The notes below the pieces were generated by a model. The model had not been told where the DNA came from, made no database searches, and saw nothing but the letters and a program-made list of their open reading frames with translations. The position numbers were made by a program, and so were the translations under genes. Positions 20,201 to 24,548 of a stretch of DNA of 35,519 bases are shown here, one piece after another (the stretch's first letter is position 1; each line of letters begins with the position of its first letter). The DNA comes from Campylobacter_A concisus_Y (lineage in GTDB: Bacteria > Campylobacterota > Campylobacteria > Campylobacterales > Campylobacteraceae), in NCBI RefSeq assembly GCF_902460415.1, contig NZ_CABPTY010000005.1, positions 1-35,519 of the forward strand, written 5' to 3'.

Positions 20201-20715
20201 TTGTTGTAAGTGGATATTATAGCAGCTTGAATAATAGTATAACTTTTGAGCTAACAAACAAAGAAAGTGGCGAGATACTAGCGCCTGAGAATATGTATTA
20301 TAACTCAGCTATGAACGGCACAAGGCAGGATTTAAAAGACCAGGTCGGATTACATGGATTTTTTGTAAGGATGAATAACTATTTTGATAATATGGAAAAA
20401 TTTATCTCTAAAGAACAAAAAGACCTTGATGAAGCTAAATCAAACTTAGTAGATCTAAAATCATTTTTATCTGAGCAGCAAAACTATCCTAAAAATGATC
20501 TTATCGAGCTATTAAAAAGCGAAAAAAATATCGTCCTAAATGAACTCGAGCGAAAGAAAAAAGACAAGACCTATGAAAGCAAATTTGAAAGTAGGGCATT
20601 AAAAATTATCGATGAAGCTAAACGAGCCAAGAGGCAAAATACTCAGCAGCAAGGTGGCTTAGAAGCTGGTAGTCAAGCAAACATTGCTGCAAATAGTAGC
20701 AAGGAGTTATCTTAA
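14251..20715 (+). CDS. Giant N6-adenine methyltransferase-helicase fusion (DarB/TnPZ OrfQ-like)
   Basis: The 2154-residue protein joins an adenine methyltransferase to an SNF2-like helicase. The methyltransferase has the AdoMet-binding motif ILEPSAGNGVFLASC near residue 488 and the catalytic NPPYD near 557. The helicase has Walker A in DHEVGAGKTLTAI near 1209, the DEAH-type box VDESH near 1377, TGTPVSNSLVELY near 1429 and motif VI in QRNGRVIRQGN near 1771. A helical coiled-coil C-terminus follows from about 1830. Proteins of this design occur as phage P1 DarB, which protects incoming DNA from restriction, and as the very large ORF of Helicobacter plasticity-zone elements. Residues about 28-299 are disordered, without Trp or Cys, and overlap another reading frame. 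A short motif near the start (KYEARSLW) recurs after that region as KYDGARSLF. GGAG lies six bases before the ATG. Confidence 0.9.
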   Translation: MARAKKSKYEARSLWDDHPNTFDIGEYNVSHTKSTLQRTITEEFSGDDKRDLGFRGYQEQPYPIKSAKQDKGQQTTNNQEKINGYDGNGVDTITRGDELLKLSISDNQEYGEQDQSIQRDQSRANRADQKRVSQYTNNNQSRLGELESDDLRYDRAERGSDKSDESLYRETSGRGATRDNEIDVSSTFEHSIRRLDAQTNDTLPLDDSFGELGDDRRHPSQRAGGRGEARGANDSPIQTGVLGEGYSLRGRSEEVKRDGQYGSGNLQDNGGTIDIQGVSQSERREISDERDKRKTTRTLKKDTSSTNKYDGARSLFDFDEEEVKEEVKSNFIPQPQNINIEPITTQTLNIISTGENKDFILEDSFQTSSISKKEKFKNNIEAIKLANSLWTIREKALENNRNFTITRQEQDVISKFSGWGGISEAFNQLNEDWQEEYKELKELLSPDEYASARASTTTAFFTPKFIVDSMYKALDHMGINAEPDKDKKILEPSAGNGVFLASCPIKGKYKFDALEIENQTNKFLTLLYPTAQVYSNEYGFEDLYLSEKTQYDAIIGNPPYDRLNITKIADSRDLDLCGYTIHNFFAAKSLRHLKDDGILSFVITHNFLDAKNNSVRDKIAANNTFLGAVRLPNNAFSNEAKTEVVTDIVFFKKGLDNRLNREFVNTTSFKNVDDNDIHINEYFKNNPQNVLGRLEVTSGRFGYELNCLPDPNINLETAIDNFIKNELPSDIYKYHEPAPVDENELIISKFDKEYSENKEYFDSLLVGNYLIFRDEIYLKSNSLIKDEAVFRRLNFSIKETKIAKDYIKLRDCRKELFALEKQDIDDNDQRLIDKRNDLNTIYDDFVKSNSYLNNRSIANILKDDADFNNIKGLEKDGGKNSFKKADVFKQRVLRPRPKIEFDNAADGLYASMNVNGKISIPYIANHLNKDPYDISKELLDKKLIFIDPDAYEQGNTEYIFAPKYLSGNVKEKYKKAEDLAKTEPLFYNNVESLKDVLPKDIPASEINPTIGVSWIPMKYYEEFFKEKFELHQNTKLDIFCSSINAEWVFEGSVNPNTNFKVEKKYAYYHPDNSRLNKDPYEIAQAALNGVYLKIYVTTDRPKLNLDGSIKMNKNGYPEYEKELDMVATQEVTRKIDLIRNEFDEWIMKDYARRTEIASIFNEKFNCYAKKHYDGDYLQISGINQAYHLRKHQKDAVARAVNEKVTLIDHEVGAGKTLTAICSIMEQKKLGIVNKPLVVVPNHLVSQWSNEFLTAYPEARLLVAEDKSMSKDKRAEFLAQIANGNYDAIIMKQTQFKEIPAPAESQKEVLDHMIAELEQAIAIREENSSGYRKSPSVKRMETQLKSLKDNVTKILEDQNKNVTTLDFSDLGVDYLIVDESHMYKNLRYSTKLENVKGLGTQSGSDRAMDMYSKTTYLHNQDNAKIMFLTGTPVSNSLVELYLIERYLAPNALKDQGIDSFDAWAKTYADIDRVYETGAVAGDYKIVTRFTGFKNLNTLGGSYLDFADVITNDDIKKELGSNFVPNVNIKHTKSPASDLQKEYIGVEQENGQFNEGSIIYRLENMPDDPRIDNHLKVTNDAKYCALDYRLIDPFAEDDPNSKINKAVENIINTYEKWNDDKGTQLVFLDMGTPKSPSQQSQNIVIDEQKAAEQEVTPAKQEEFININDAIEQGKDINSDFISETDRDSNDNRFFLYGDLLRKLVKNGIPQNEIAFIHDATTDKQKYELFDKVNRGEIRVLIGSTGKMGAGTNVQERVTAIHHLDIPWKPSDLTQRNGRVIRQGNELLKKYGDKFEVDVNYYVTLNTYDETSLQTVKQKAESITKFRKCVVDENHISGFEEEVVNYEELKAIASGNPLILTNFKINNELERLEREKKAYIQDFQQKEAEMHNLEKMIEFFNKRINLFTKTKEYVGKFESSDGLRCAMFSTNLYNHEVSKQEFFIPKASAAKDTQEIQNKMKEQFQANINLMFQTPKKSYDVCEYKGFVVSGYYSSLNNSITFELTNKESGEILAPENMYYNSAMNGTRQDLKDQVGLHGFFVRMNNYFDNMEKFISKEQKDLDEAKSNLVDLKSFLSEQQNYPKNDLIELLKSEKNIVLNELERKKKDKTYESKFESRALKIIDEAKRAKRQNTQQQGGLEAGSQANIAANSSKELS
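14333..15148 (+). CDS. Overlapping gene in the +1 frame of the giant gene, function unknown
   Basis: A 271-codon frame runs inside the 5' part of the giant gene. Its ATG is preceded by TAGGAG with six bases of spacing, a site at least as good as that of the giant gene. The product looks like a folded helical protein. It has seven tryptophans, a regular pattern of charged and hydrophobic residues, and segments such as GDWMHRLTILYRWTTALENL and EKLGELTIALYRQEYWEKD. The same DNA read in the giant frame gives a low-complexity Gly/Ser/Arg/Asp/Gln chain with no Trp or Cys. Codons here favour G at the third position (GAG, AAG), unlike the rest of the plasmid. That is what dual coding predicts, because alternate-frame third positions are first positions of the giant frame. 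I do not recognise a family. It could be chance, but length, ribosome site and composition argue against that. Confidence 0.65.
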   Translation: MFHILNPHYNELSPKNFQETINEIWDFVDTKNNHILSNPQNKIKGNRPLITKKRLTDMMEMEWTPLQEEMNFSNYLYLIIKNMESKINQSNEINQEQIEQIKKELVNILITINHDWVNWRAMTCDTIEPSEEVINRMKAYIEKHLDVEQQEIMRSTYPAPSNIQSGDWMHRLTILYRWTTALENLGMIDDIQARGLVDEEKLGELTIALYRQEYWEKDILCEDEAKKLREMGNTDLEIYKIMGGLSIYKEYLNLSDARYPMKEIREKLLGH

Positions 20716-20721
20716 TGTTTT

Positions 20722-20761
20722 TTATATTAATATAATTTAAAATATATTATATTAATATAAT
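20722..20761. promoter_or_regulatory. Two copies of an AT-only palindrome before the primase gene
   Basis: TTATATTAATATAA (20722-20735) and ATTATATTAATATAAT (20746-20761) are perfect palindromes sharing the core ATATTAATAT. Core starts are 25 bases apart, a little over two helical turns, which suits cooperative binding of a dimer. They fill the gap between the giant gene and the primase gene and overlap the only place a promoter could be. The same core recurs at 14213, 22795 and 31320. Confidence 0.55.
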
Positions 20762-20787
20762 TTTTATTACATATAAAAGGATAAAAA

Positions 20788-22098
20788 ATGCAATACAGCA
20801 AAGATGAAACCGCCTTAATTTTAGAAACCTTAGGTTATGACGTCGATAGACACTATAAATTTAAAATACGTGATGAAAATACAGCCAGTGCGTCCATAAA
20901 TCCAAAGGACGGCAAAATAAAAGATTTTGGCAGCGGCTGGTATGGTAGTATTATAGATTTTATGACAACCTTTGAAAATATGTCCCAAAAAGATGCCTTC
21001 AATAGAGCAAACGATATAATTAATAGACCACAAGATATTAAATTTAGCAGCAATCAACAGCCTAAATTCAAGAAAGACACACTTAGCGAAATAAGAGCTG
21101 CAGCCGTTGTTTTTGGCTTAAATGTAATAGACAATAAAAGTGGAATTTACGTCGGATACGGCGAAAATGCTTCAGATATAACAAAAGGTTATTATTGGGC
21201 TATCTCTAAAATAAAACCGCTTGATGATCTTATGGTGTTTGACTCAAAGAAAGAAATGGAGTGGCTAGAAACAGACAAACACCTATATACCGAAAAGACT
21301 TATTCTATCAAGAAAGAATACATAACAAAGATGGCAGCATTAAAAAACTCTTTTGAAATCAAAAAAAATAAGAGTGAAACAGCAAGCAAAGACTTTATTA
21401 CACAAGACTTTATAGATAAATTCCAGGTAGAGCGAAAAGAAAATTTCAAAAGATTTTGGGAGCTACTATCTCAAACCCTGCCAACTGCAACAAAAGAGCA
21501 AAAAGAAAACATAGCCAAAAAGTATGAAATTGGCTATTCAAAGCAAGCCGATAGGTTAATTATGCCTATTAGAAACGAGAATGGCGACTGCTTAACGTTT
21601 TGGAAGTATAATAAAAATCCTCAGCCATTTGTCGGTGATAACGGAAATTTGGTAACTTTGCCAAAGGTAATGTTTTCAAAAAATAGAGAACGTTGCCCTT
21701 TTAATCTGAGAGATCTAAAAGATTTTGCAAAAAATCAAAAGGATAACGAAACGATTTTTATAGTTGAGGGCGAAAAAGACTGCCTAAATGCTCTTGCTAG
21801 TGGCTTTAATGCTATTACCCTTGGATCTGCAAGTGCTCGAGTTAGCGAGAAATATATACCACTTTTTAAAGATATAAATGTAACTATAGCATACGATAAT
21901 GATGAAGCAGGGCAGAGTGGGGCAAAAGCCTTAAGAGAAGATTTAAAGGATGTTTGCAAAACAATAGAAGTAATTGACTGGAATAAAATTGCCAGGAACG
22001 TCGGCATAAAAGAACCACTAAAAAAAGGCTTTGACTTTACCGATTTTTTAGTAGCTAGAGAGAGCATCCAAGAAAAGACAAAAGATAAAGAAAGATAA
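20788..22098 (+). CDS. Toprim-domain plasmid primase
   Basis: This 436-residue protein is a DnaG-type primase-like protein. The C-terminal Toprim domain has the glutamate motif IFIVEGEKDCLNALASG near residue 326 and the acidic motif IAYDNDEAGQSGAKAL near 368, both with the expected spacing. The N-terminal 80 residues follow the layout of a CHC2 primase zinc finger (ENTASASINPKDGKIKDFGS, then WYGSIIDFM) but lack all of the usual Cys and His ligands, so this part probably keeps the fold without zinc. The role would be priming the complementary strand after transfer or at the origin. AAAGGATAAAAA precedes the ATG. The gene follows the giant gene after a palindromic spacer and is upstream of parA. 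Confidence 0.85.
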   Translation: MQYSKDETALILETLGYDVDRHYKFKIRDENTASASINPKDGKIKDFGSGWYGSIIDFMTTFENMSQKDAFNRANDIINRPQDIKFSSNQQPKFKKDTLSEIRAAAVVFGLNVIDNKSGIYVGYGENASDITKGYYWAISKIKPLDDLMVFDSKKEMEWLETDKHLYTEKTYSIKKEYITKMAALKNSFEIKKNKSETASKDFITQDFIDKFQVERKENFKRFWELLSQTLPTATKEQKENIAKKYEIGYSKQADRLIMPIRNENGDCLTFWKYNKNPQPFVGDNGNLVTLPKVMFSKNRERCPFNLRDLKDFAKNQKDNETIFIVEGEKDCLNALASGFNAITLGSASARVSEKYIPLFKDINVTIAYDNDEAGQSGAKALREDLKDVCKTIEVIDWNKIARNVGIKEPLKKGFDFTDFLVARESIQEKTKDKER

Positions 22099-22170
22099 TA
22101 GTATTTATATTATTATAATAGAAATATTATCTTTATAATTTATTTTATATTATTTTAATATTTTAAAAAG

Positions 22171-22176
22171 TATAAT
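22171..22176 (+). promoter_or_regulatory. Probable -10 element for the parA operon
   Basis: TATAAT lies 32 bases before the parA ATG within an AT-only gap (22099-22207). No good -35 is present, which is normal for Campylobacter vegetative promoters, and a periodic T-rich stretch lies upstream. Confidence 0.5.
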
Positions 22177-22207
22177 GCTTTTGTAAAAATTTTAAAAGGA
22201 TAAAATA

Positions 22208-22771
22208 ATGAAAATAGCTCTATTAAACAAAAAAGGCGGCGTAGGCAAAACGCCTTTTGCTTTTAGTATTGCAAAGGATTTTGGATACTTTTTGCAATCT
22301 AATGACAATTCTTGTATCGAACAGATCTACCCAGGCAAAGCAAAAATTCTAGACAAAGTCAAGGATCTTGACGATTGTGTATATGACTTTGGTGGGTTTT
22401 CTGCTTCTGGGGTTTTAGATATTATAAAAAATTGTGATGTCGTAATTATCCCTTGTTTGCCAACATATAATTCATTTATCAGAACAGTAGAAACGATAAA
22501 TGAAATTATCTCAATAAATCCAAATATAATACTTCTTGCAACCAACTATAAAGATGATAGAGAAGAAGAATTTTTAGAAAATGAGCTTGATAAGAGATAC
22601 AAAGATATACCAACTTTTTATTTCAAAAATTCTAAGATCGTTAATAACGCTGCAAACTACGGATTATCTTTTACTGAGTTATATAATGAAAGCTCTTTAT
22701 CAAAAAGAAGCTACTCGAGCTTTTTTAATGAATATAGAAGACTTTTAAAGGCTATAAGAAGCAAATCTTAA
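22208..22771 (+). CDS. parA: ParA-family partition ATPase
   Basis: The 187-residue product is a small ParA/MinD-type ATPase for plasmid segregation. The deviant Walker A motif KKGGVGKTPFAFSIA is at residues 8-22. A proline follows the GKT where most relatives have Thr or Ser. CVYDFGGF near 58-65 takes the place of the Walker A' aspartate region. VVIIPCLPTYNSFIRTVETI and NIILLATNYKDDREEEF are the later conserved strands. It is shorter than chromosomal ParA and resembles stand-alone plasmid ParA (ParF-like) proteins that pair with a ribbon-helix-helix partner. Such a partner follows at 22836. AAAAGGATAAAATA precedes the ATG. Confidence 0.88.
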   Translation: MKIALLNKKGGVGKTPFAFSIAKDFGYFLQSNDNSCIEQIYPGKAKILDKVKDLDDCVYDFGGFSASGVLDIIKNCDVVIIPCLPTYNSFIRTVETINEIISINPNIILLATNYKDDREEEFLENELDKRYKDIPTFYFKNSKIVNNAANYGLSFTELYNESSLSKRSYSSFFNEYRRLLKAIRSKS

Positions 22772-22835
22772 TTTATATTATTTTAATTTTAAATATATTA
22801 ATATGATATAAAAACTATTAAAAGGATATTGAAGT

Positions 22836-23075
22836 ATGGCAGATAGAATAAAGGGCATTAGCATTGAAGAAGCTTTGCAAAACAGCAAGGTAAAAACTTA
22901 TGAGATGCAAGATAAAAAAGACAAGAAACAAAAGAGAAATACTGTGCAAGTAAGTATTTATCTTACTCAAGAAGAAATAGCGTATTTGGATGAAAAGTGT
23001 GATGAAACTTTTCTAGCTAGAAATGCTTATATGAGAAAACTTCTTGTAGAAGATATGAAAAGAAAAAGCGAATGA
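22836..23075 (+). CDS. Ribbon-helix-helix protein, probable partition partner or regulator
   Basis: This 79-residue basic protein has a disordered N-terminus and a C-terminal ribbon-helix-helix domain. RNTVQVSIYLTQEEIAYLDEKCDETFLARNAYMRKLLVEDM (about 36-76) gives the strand, then helix, turn and helix. The arrangement of a flexible N-terminal arm and a C-terminal DNA-binding dimer matches ParG, the partner of small ParA proteins, and its position after parA supports this. AAAAGGATATTGAAGT precedes the ATG, and the palindrome core ATATTAATAT lies at 22795-22804, a possible self-regulating site. It overlaps the next gene by four bases. Confidence 0.8.
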   Translation: MADRIKGISIEEALQNSKVKTYEMQDKKDKKQKRNTVQVSIYLTQEEIAYLDEKCDETFLARNAYMRKLLVEDMKRKSE

Positions 23076-23305
23076 CAGCAGCCGACGTAAAAGAATTTTG
23101 CAAACAGCAAAATTTAACATATAAACAGCTAGCGGAAAAAATCGGTATGACTGAGGGCAGCTTGAAAGTGGCAATAACCACTGATAAATTTAGCAGCCAA
23201 ACGATACAATCAATCAATCTACTAAAAGAAAATCAAAAACTACAAACTGAGCTTGCAGATTTTAAAGTATTAAGCGAAATTATCAAAAAAATTTCAAATA
23301 ATTAG
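23072..23305 (+). CDS. Small helix-turn-helix protein
   Basis: This 77-residue protein starts with ADVKEFCKQQNLTYKQLAEKIGMTEGSLKVAI, an XRE-like helix-turn-helix (about residues 4-36), and ends in a leucine-rich helix likely to dimerise. It is coupled to the ribbon-helix-helix gene by an ATGA overlap and followed at once by a terminator. It may regulate the parA operon or the strong divergently placed operator at 23342-23447. A similar small helix-turn-helix gene is found at 31675. Confidence 0.75.
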   Translation: MTAADVKEFCKQQNLTYKQLAEKIGMTEGSLKVAITTDKFSSQTIQSINLLKENQKLQTELADFKVLSEIIKKISNN

Positions 23306-23340
23306 ATTTTTACCCTTTTTTCTCCCAAAAGGGTAAAAAT
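23306..23340. terminator. Intrinsic terminator after the partition operon
   Basis: A perfect 14-bp inverted repeat (ATTTTTACCCTTTT and AAAAGGGTAAAAAT) with a 7-base loop begins at the stop codon of the preceding gene. Runs of T on both strands make it usable in both directions. Confidence 0.88.
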
Positions 23341-23341
23341 T

Positions 23342-23447
23342 TTAACTATTTTATAAAATAATGTATAAAAATACTAACTTTTCTCTTGACAAATAGTTAA
23401 TATTATTATATAATTCTCTTATAAAAAGTTAGAAATACTAACTTTTT
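23342..23447 (+). promoter_or_regulatory. Consensus promoter with flanking operators for the acidic protein gene
   Basis: TTGACA (23386-23391), exactly 17 bases and TATAAT (23409-23414) form a perfect sigma-70 promoter, the strongest-looking one on the plasmid. It is flanked by the direct repeat ATACTAACTTTT (23371-23382 and 23435-23446). The downstream copy is half of a perfect palindrome, AAAAAGTTAG and CTAACTTTTT (23423-23447). TTAACTATTT (23342-23351) and AAATAGTTAA (23391-23400) form another inverted pair that includes the spacer. This arrangement suggests tight repression in established cells and strong bursts when the repressor is absent, as in a new recipient. The identity of the repressor is not known. 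Confidence 0.8.
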
Positions 23448-23468
23448 AAATAAAACAAAGGATAAGAG

Positions 23469-24167
23469 ATGAAATTATATGAGCTTTTTTTAGGAGAAAA
23501 GGAGTTGGGCGTATTTTTAAAAGAGCCTCAAAAAGTGATTTATTGCGATGGCACAAGTGATGGCTTTGAACTACTTTGCTTTAACTCTGACGAGTGGCAA
23601 GCACTTCAAGAAAAACTTGGTATAACTTTTACTAACGATGAAAACGACAATTTTAACAAAATTATGAGTAGCAAATTTTGTAAAGAAAATGGTATTGAGT
23701 ATATTGACCAGCTTGCTGAGGGACTTGGTTTTGGGACGTTAGAGAAATTTGACTATGAAAGAGTTGAATACGTTTCAGATATGGAAGAGAGTTATAGCTA
23801 CTTTATTGACGAGTTAGCAAAGACTGCTGGCAAGGCTAATTTTGATTGGAATATGGAGTGCAATGGGCTTTATCAATCAAATGGACATACTGATAGATGG
23901 ATACTTTGTGATAAGTATAATGAGTTAGAAGAGAACGATTTTGATGACGAGCTTGCTAAATTTCACTTTGATACCGAAGCGATAGATGAGCAATTTAATA
24001 TATATACTTTTGGCTGCCAAGTTCAGGGGTATGATATTGTATCGATCACAAAAGACAATAAAACTGAAATAAAACTACTGGTTTGGTCAGATGGAAACAC
24101 ACAAACTAGCTATCTCGAGTATAGATTTGAAGATATAAAAACAGAGTGGATGAGAAAATACAAATAA
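23469..24167 (+). CDS. Strongly acidic protein, candidate DNA-mimic anti-defence factor
   Basis: The 232-residue protein has about 49 Asp/Glu against about 23 Lys/Arg by my count, so its net charge is near -26. It has no signal peptide or membrane segment. Aromatic residues are frequent, and the acidic residues are spread along the chain (for example YNELEENDFDDELAKFHFD). This composition resembles DNA-mimic anti-restriction proteins such as ArdA, and such proteins are common on conjugative plasmids, but I do not see a convincing ArdA signature and do not name it so. It is driven by a perfect promoter within operator-like repeats. The last 48 bases of the gene are part of a tandem duplication, and the terminator of a minus-strand RNA lies just after the stop. 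Confidence 0.75.
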   Translation: MKLYELFLGEKELGVFLKEPQKVIYCDGTSDGFELLCFNSDEWQALQEKLGITFTNDENDNFNKIMSSKFCKENGIEYIDQLAEGLGFGTLEKFDYERVEYVSDMEESYSYFIDELAKTAGKANFDWNMECNGLYQSNGHTDRWILCDKYNELEENDFDDELAKFHFDTEAIDEQFNIYTFGCQVQGYDIVSITKDNKTEIKLLVWSDGNTQTSYLEYRFEDIKTEWMRKYK

Positions 24168-24296
24168 AAACGGGGGCTTAATAGCCCCCTTTACAATCCC
24201 CAACGGGGTAAAAACCTAAATTTCTTTAGGAAACATGCATTGAATAAAATATAAGTTTCAAACTCCAACGGAGTAAATTTCTACACATGTTTTATA
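24161..24296 (-). ncRNA. Candidate small RNA, copy B, with its own promoter and terminator
   Basis: Read on the minus strand this unit is a complete small transcription unit of about 136 bases. -35 TTGACT (24325-24330), a 16-base spacer and -10 TATAAT (24303-24308) precede a predicted start near 24296. The transcript has an outer stem AAACATG/CATGTTT enclosing ACTCC-GTT-GGAGT, then CCTAAA-GAAA-TTTAGG, then CCCC-GTT-GGGG. It ends in GGGGGCT-ATTA-AGCCCCC followed by GTTTTTATTT, a classic intrinsic terminator (24172-24189, tail to 24161). I know of no family that matches. Function is unknown: plasmid control, a defence-related or regulatory RNA are all possible. A 20-codon frame with no ribosome site is present and probably meaningless. 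Confidence 0.72.
24172..24189. terminator. Terminator shared by small RNA B and the acidic protein gene
   Basis: GGGGGCT, loop TAAT, AGCCCCC. On the minus strand it is followed by GTTTTTATTT, ending the small RNA. On the plus strand it lies four bases after the acidic protein's stop and is followed by TTTAC, so it may also stop that transcript weakly. Confidence 0.8.
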
Positions 24297-24302
24297 AAAG
24301 AA

Positions 24303-24330
24303 ATTATACCACTAAAAAACTAAAAGTCAA
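24303..24330 (-). promoter_or_regulatory. Minus-strand promoter of candidate small RNA B
   Basis: On the minus strand TTGACT, 16 bases, TATAAT. The +strand complements are AGTCAA at 24325-24330 and ATTATA at 24303-24308. The same arrangement is kept in copy A with a 17-base spacer. Confidence 0.75.
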
Positions 24331-24377
24331 TATTCTTATAGATTTGAAGATATAAAAACAGAGTGGATGAGAAAATA

Positions 24378-24513
24378 CAAATAAAAATAGGGGCTTAATA
24401 GCCCCTATTATACAGACCCAACGGGTAAAAACCTAAATTTCTTTAGGAAACATGCATTAAGTAAAACATGAGTTACAAACTCCAACGGAGTAAATTCATA
24501 TGCATGTTTTATA
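24378..24513 (-). ncRNA. Candidate small RNA, copy A, with its own promoter and terminator
   Basis: This is the second, upstream copy of the minus-strand unit. -35 TTGACT (24543-24548), a 17-base spacer and -10 TATAGT (24520-24525) give a predicted start near 24513. The outer stem is longer than in copy B: AAACATGCAT (24448-24457) pairs fully with ATGCATGTTT (24500-24509). Inside it lies ACTCC-GTT-GGAGT (24479-24491). CCTAAA-GAAA-TTTAGG (24432-24447) is unchanged. The next hairpin is ACCC-GTT-GGGT (24416-24426), where copy B has CCCC/GGGG, so one closing pair changed from C-G to A-T on both sides. The terminator is AATAGGGGCT-ATTA-AGCCCCTATT (24386-24409) followed by a T-rich tail. The paired changes support a selected RNA structure. 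Confidence 0.72.
24386..24409 (-). terminator. Terminator of small RNA A
   Basis: A perfect 10-bp stem, AATAGGGGCT with AGCCCCTATT and loop TAAT on the plus strand. On the minus strand the last pairs run into the T-rich tail TATTTTTATTTG. Confidence 0.8.
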
Positions 24514-24519
24514 AAAGGA

Positions 24520-24548
24520 ACTATACTACTAAAAAAACTAAAAGTCAA
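24520..24548 (-). promoter_or_regulatory. Minus-strand promoter of candidate small RNA A
   Basis: On the minus strand TTGACT, 17 bases, TATAGT (+strand AGTCAA at 24543-24548 and ACTATA at 24520-24525). The -35 box lies inside the last codons of the relaxase gene, so relaxase transcription would run through it. Confidence 0.72.

Noticed and set aside
23469..24167. Naming the acidic protein ArdA
   Set aside because: Only charge and context agree. The length is greater and I cannot see ArdA sequence motifs.
24161..24513. Short peptides within the small-RNA units (about 20 and 10 codons, sharing NLLRWSL)
   Set aside because: No ribosome site, different lengths in the two copies, and the shared residues lie over the conserved hairpin, so RNA structure explains them.
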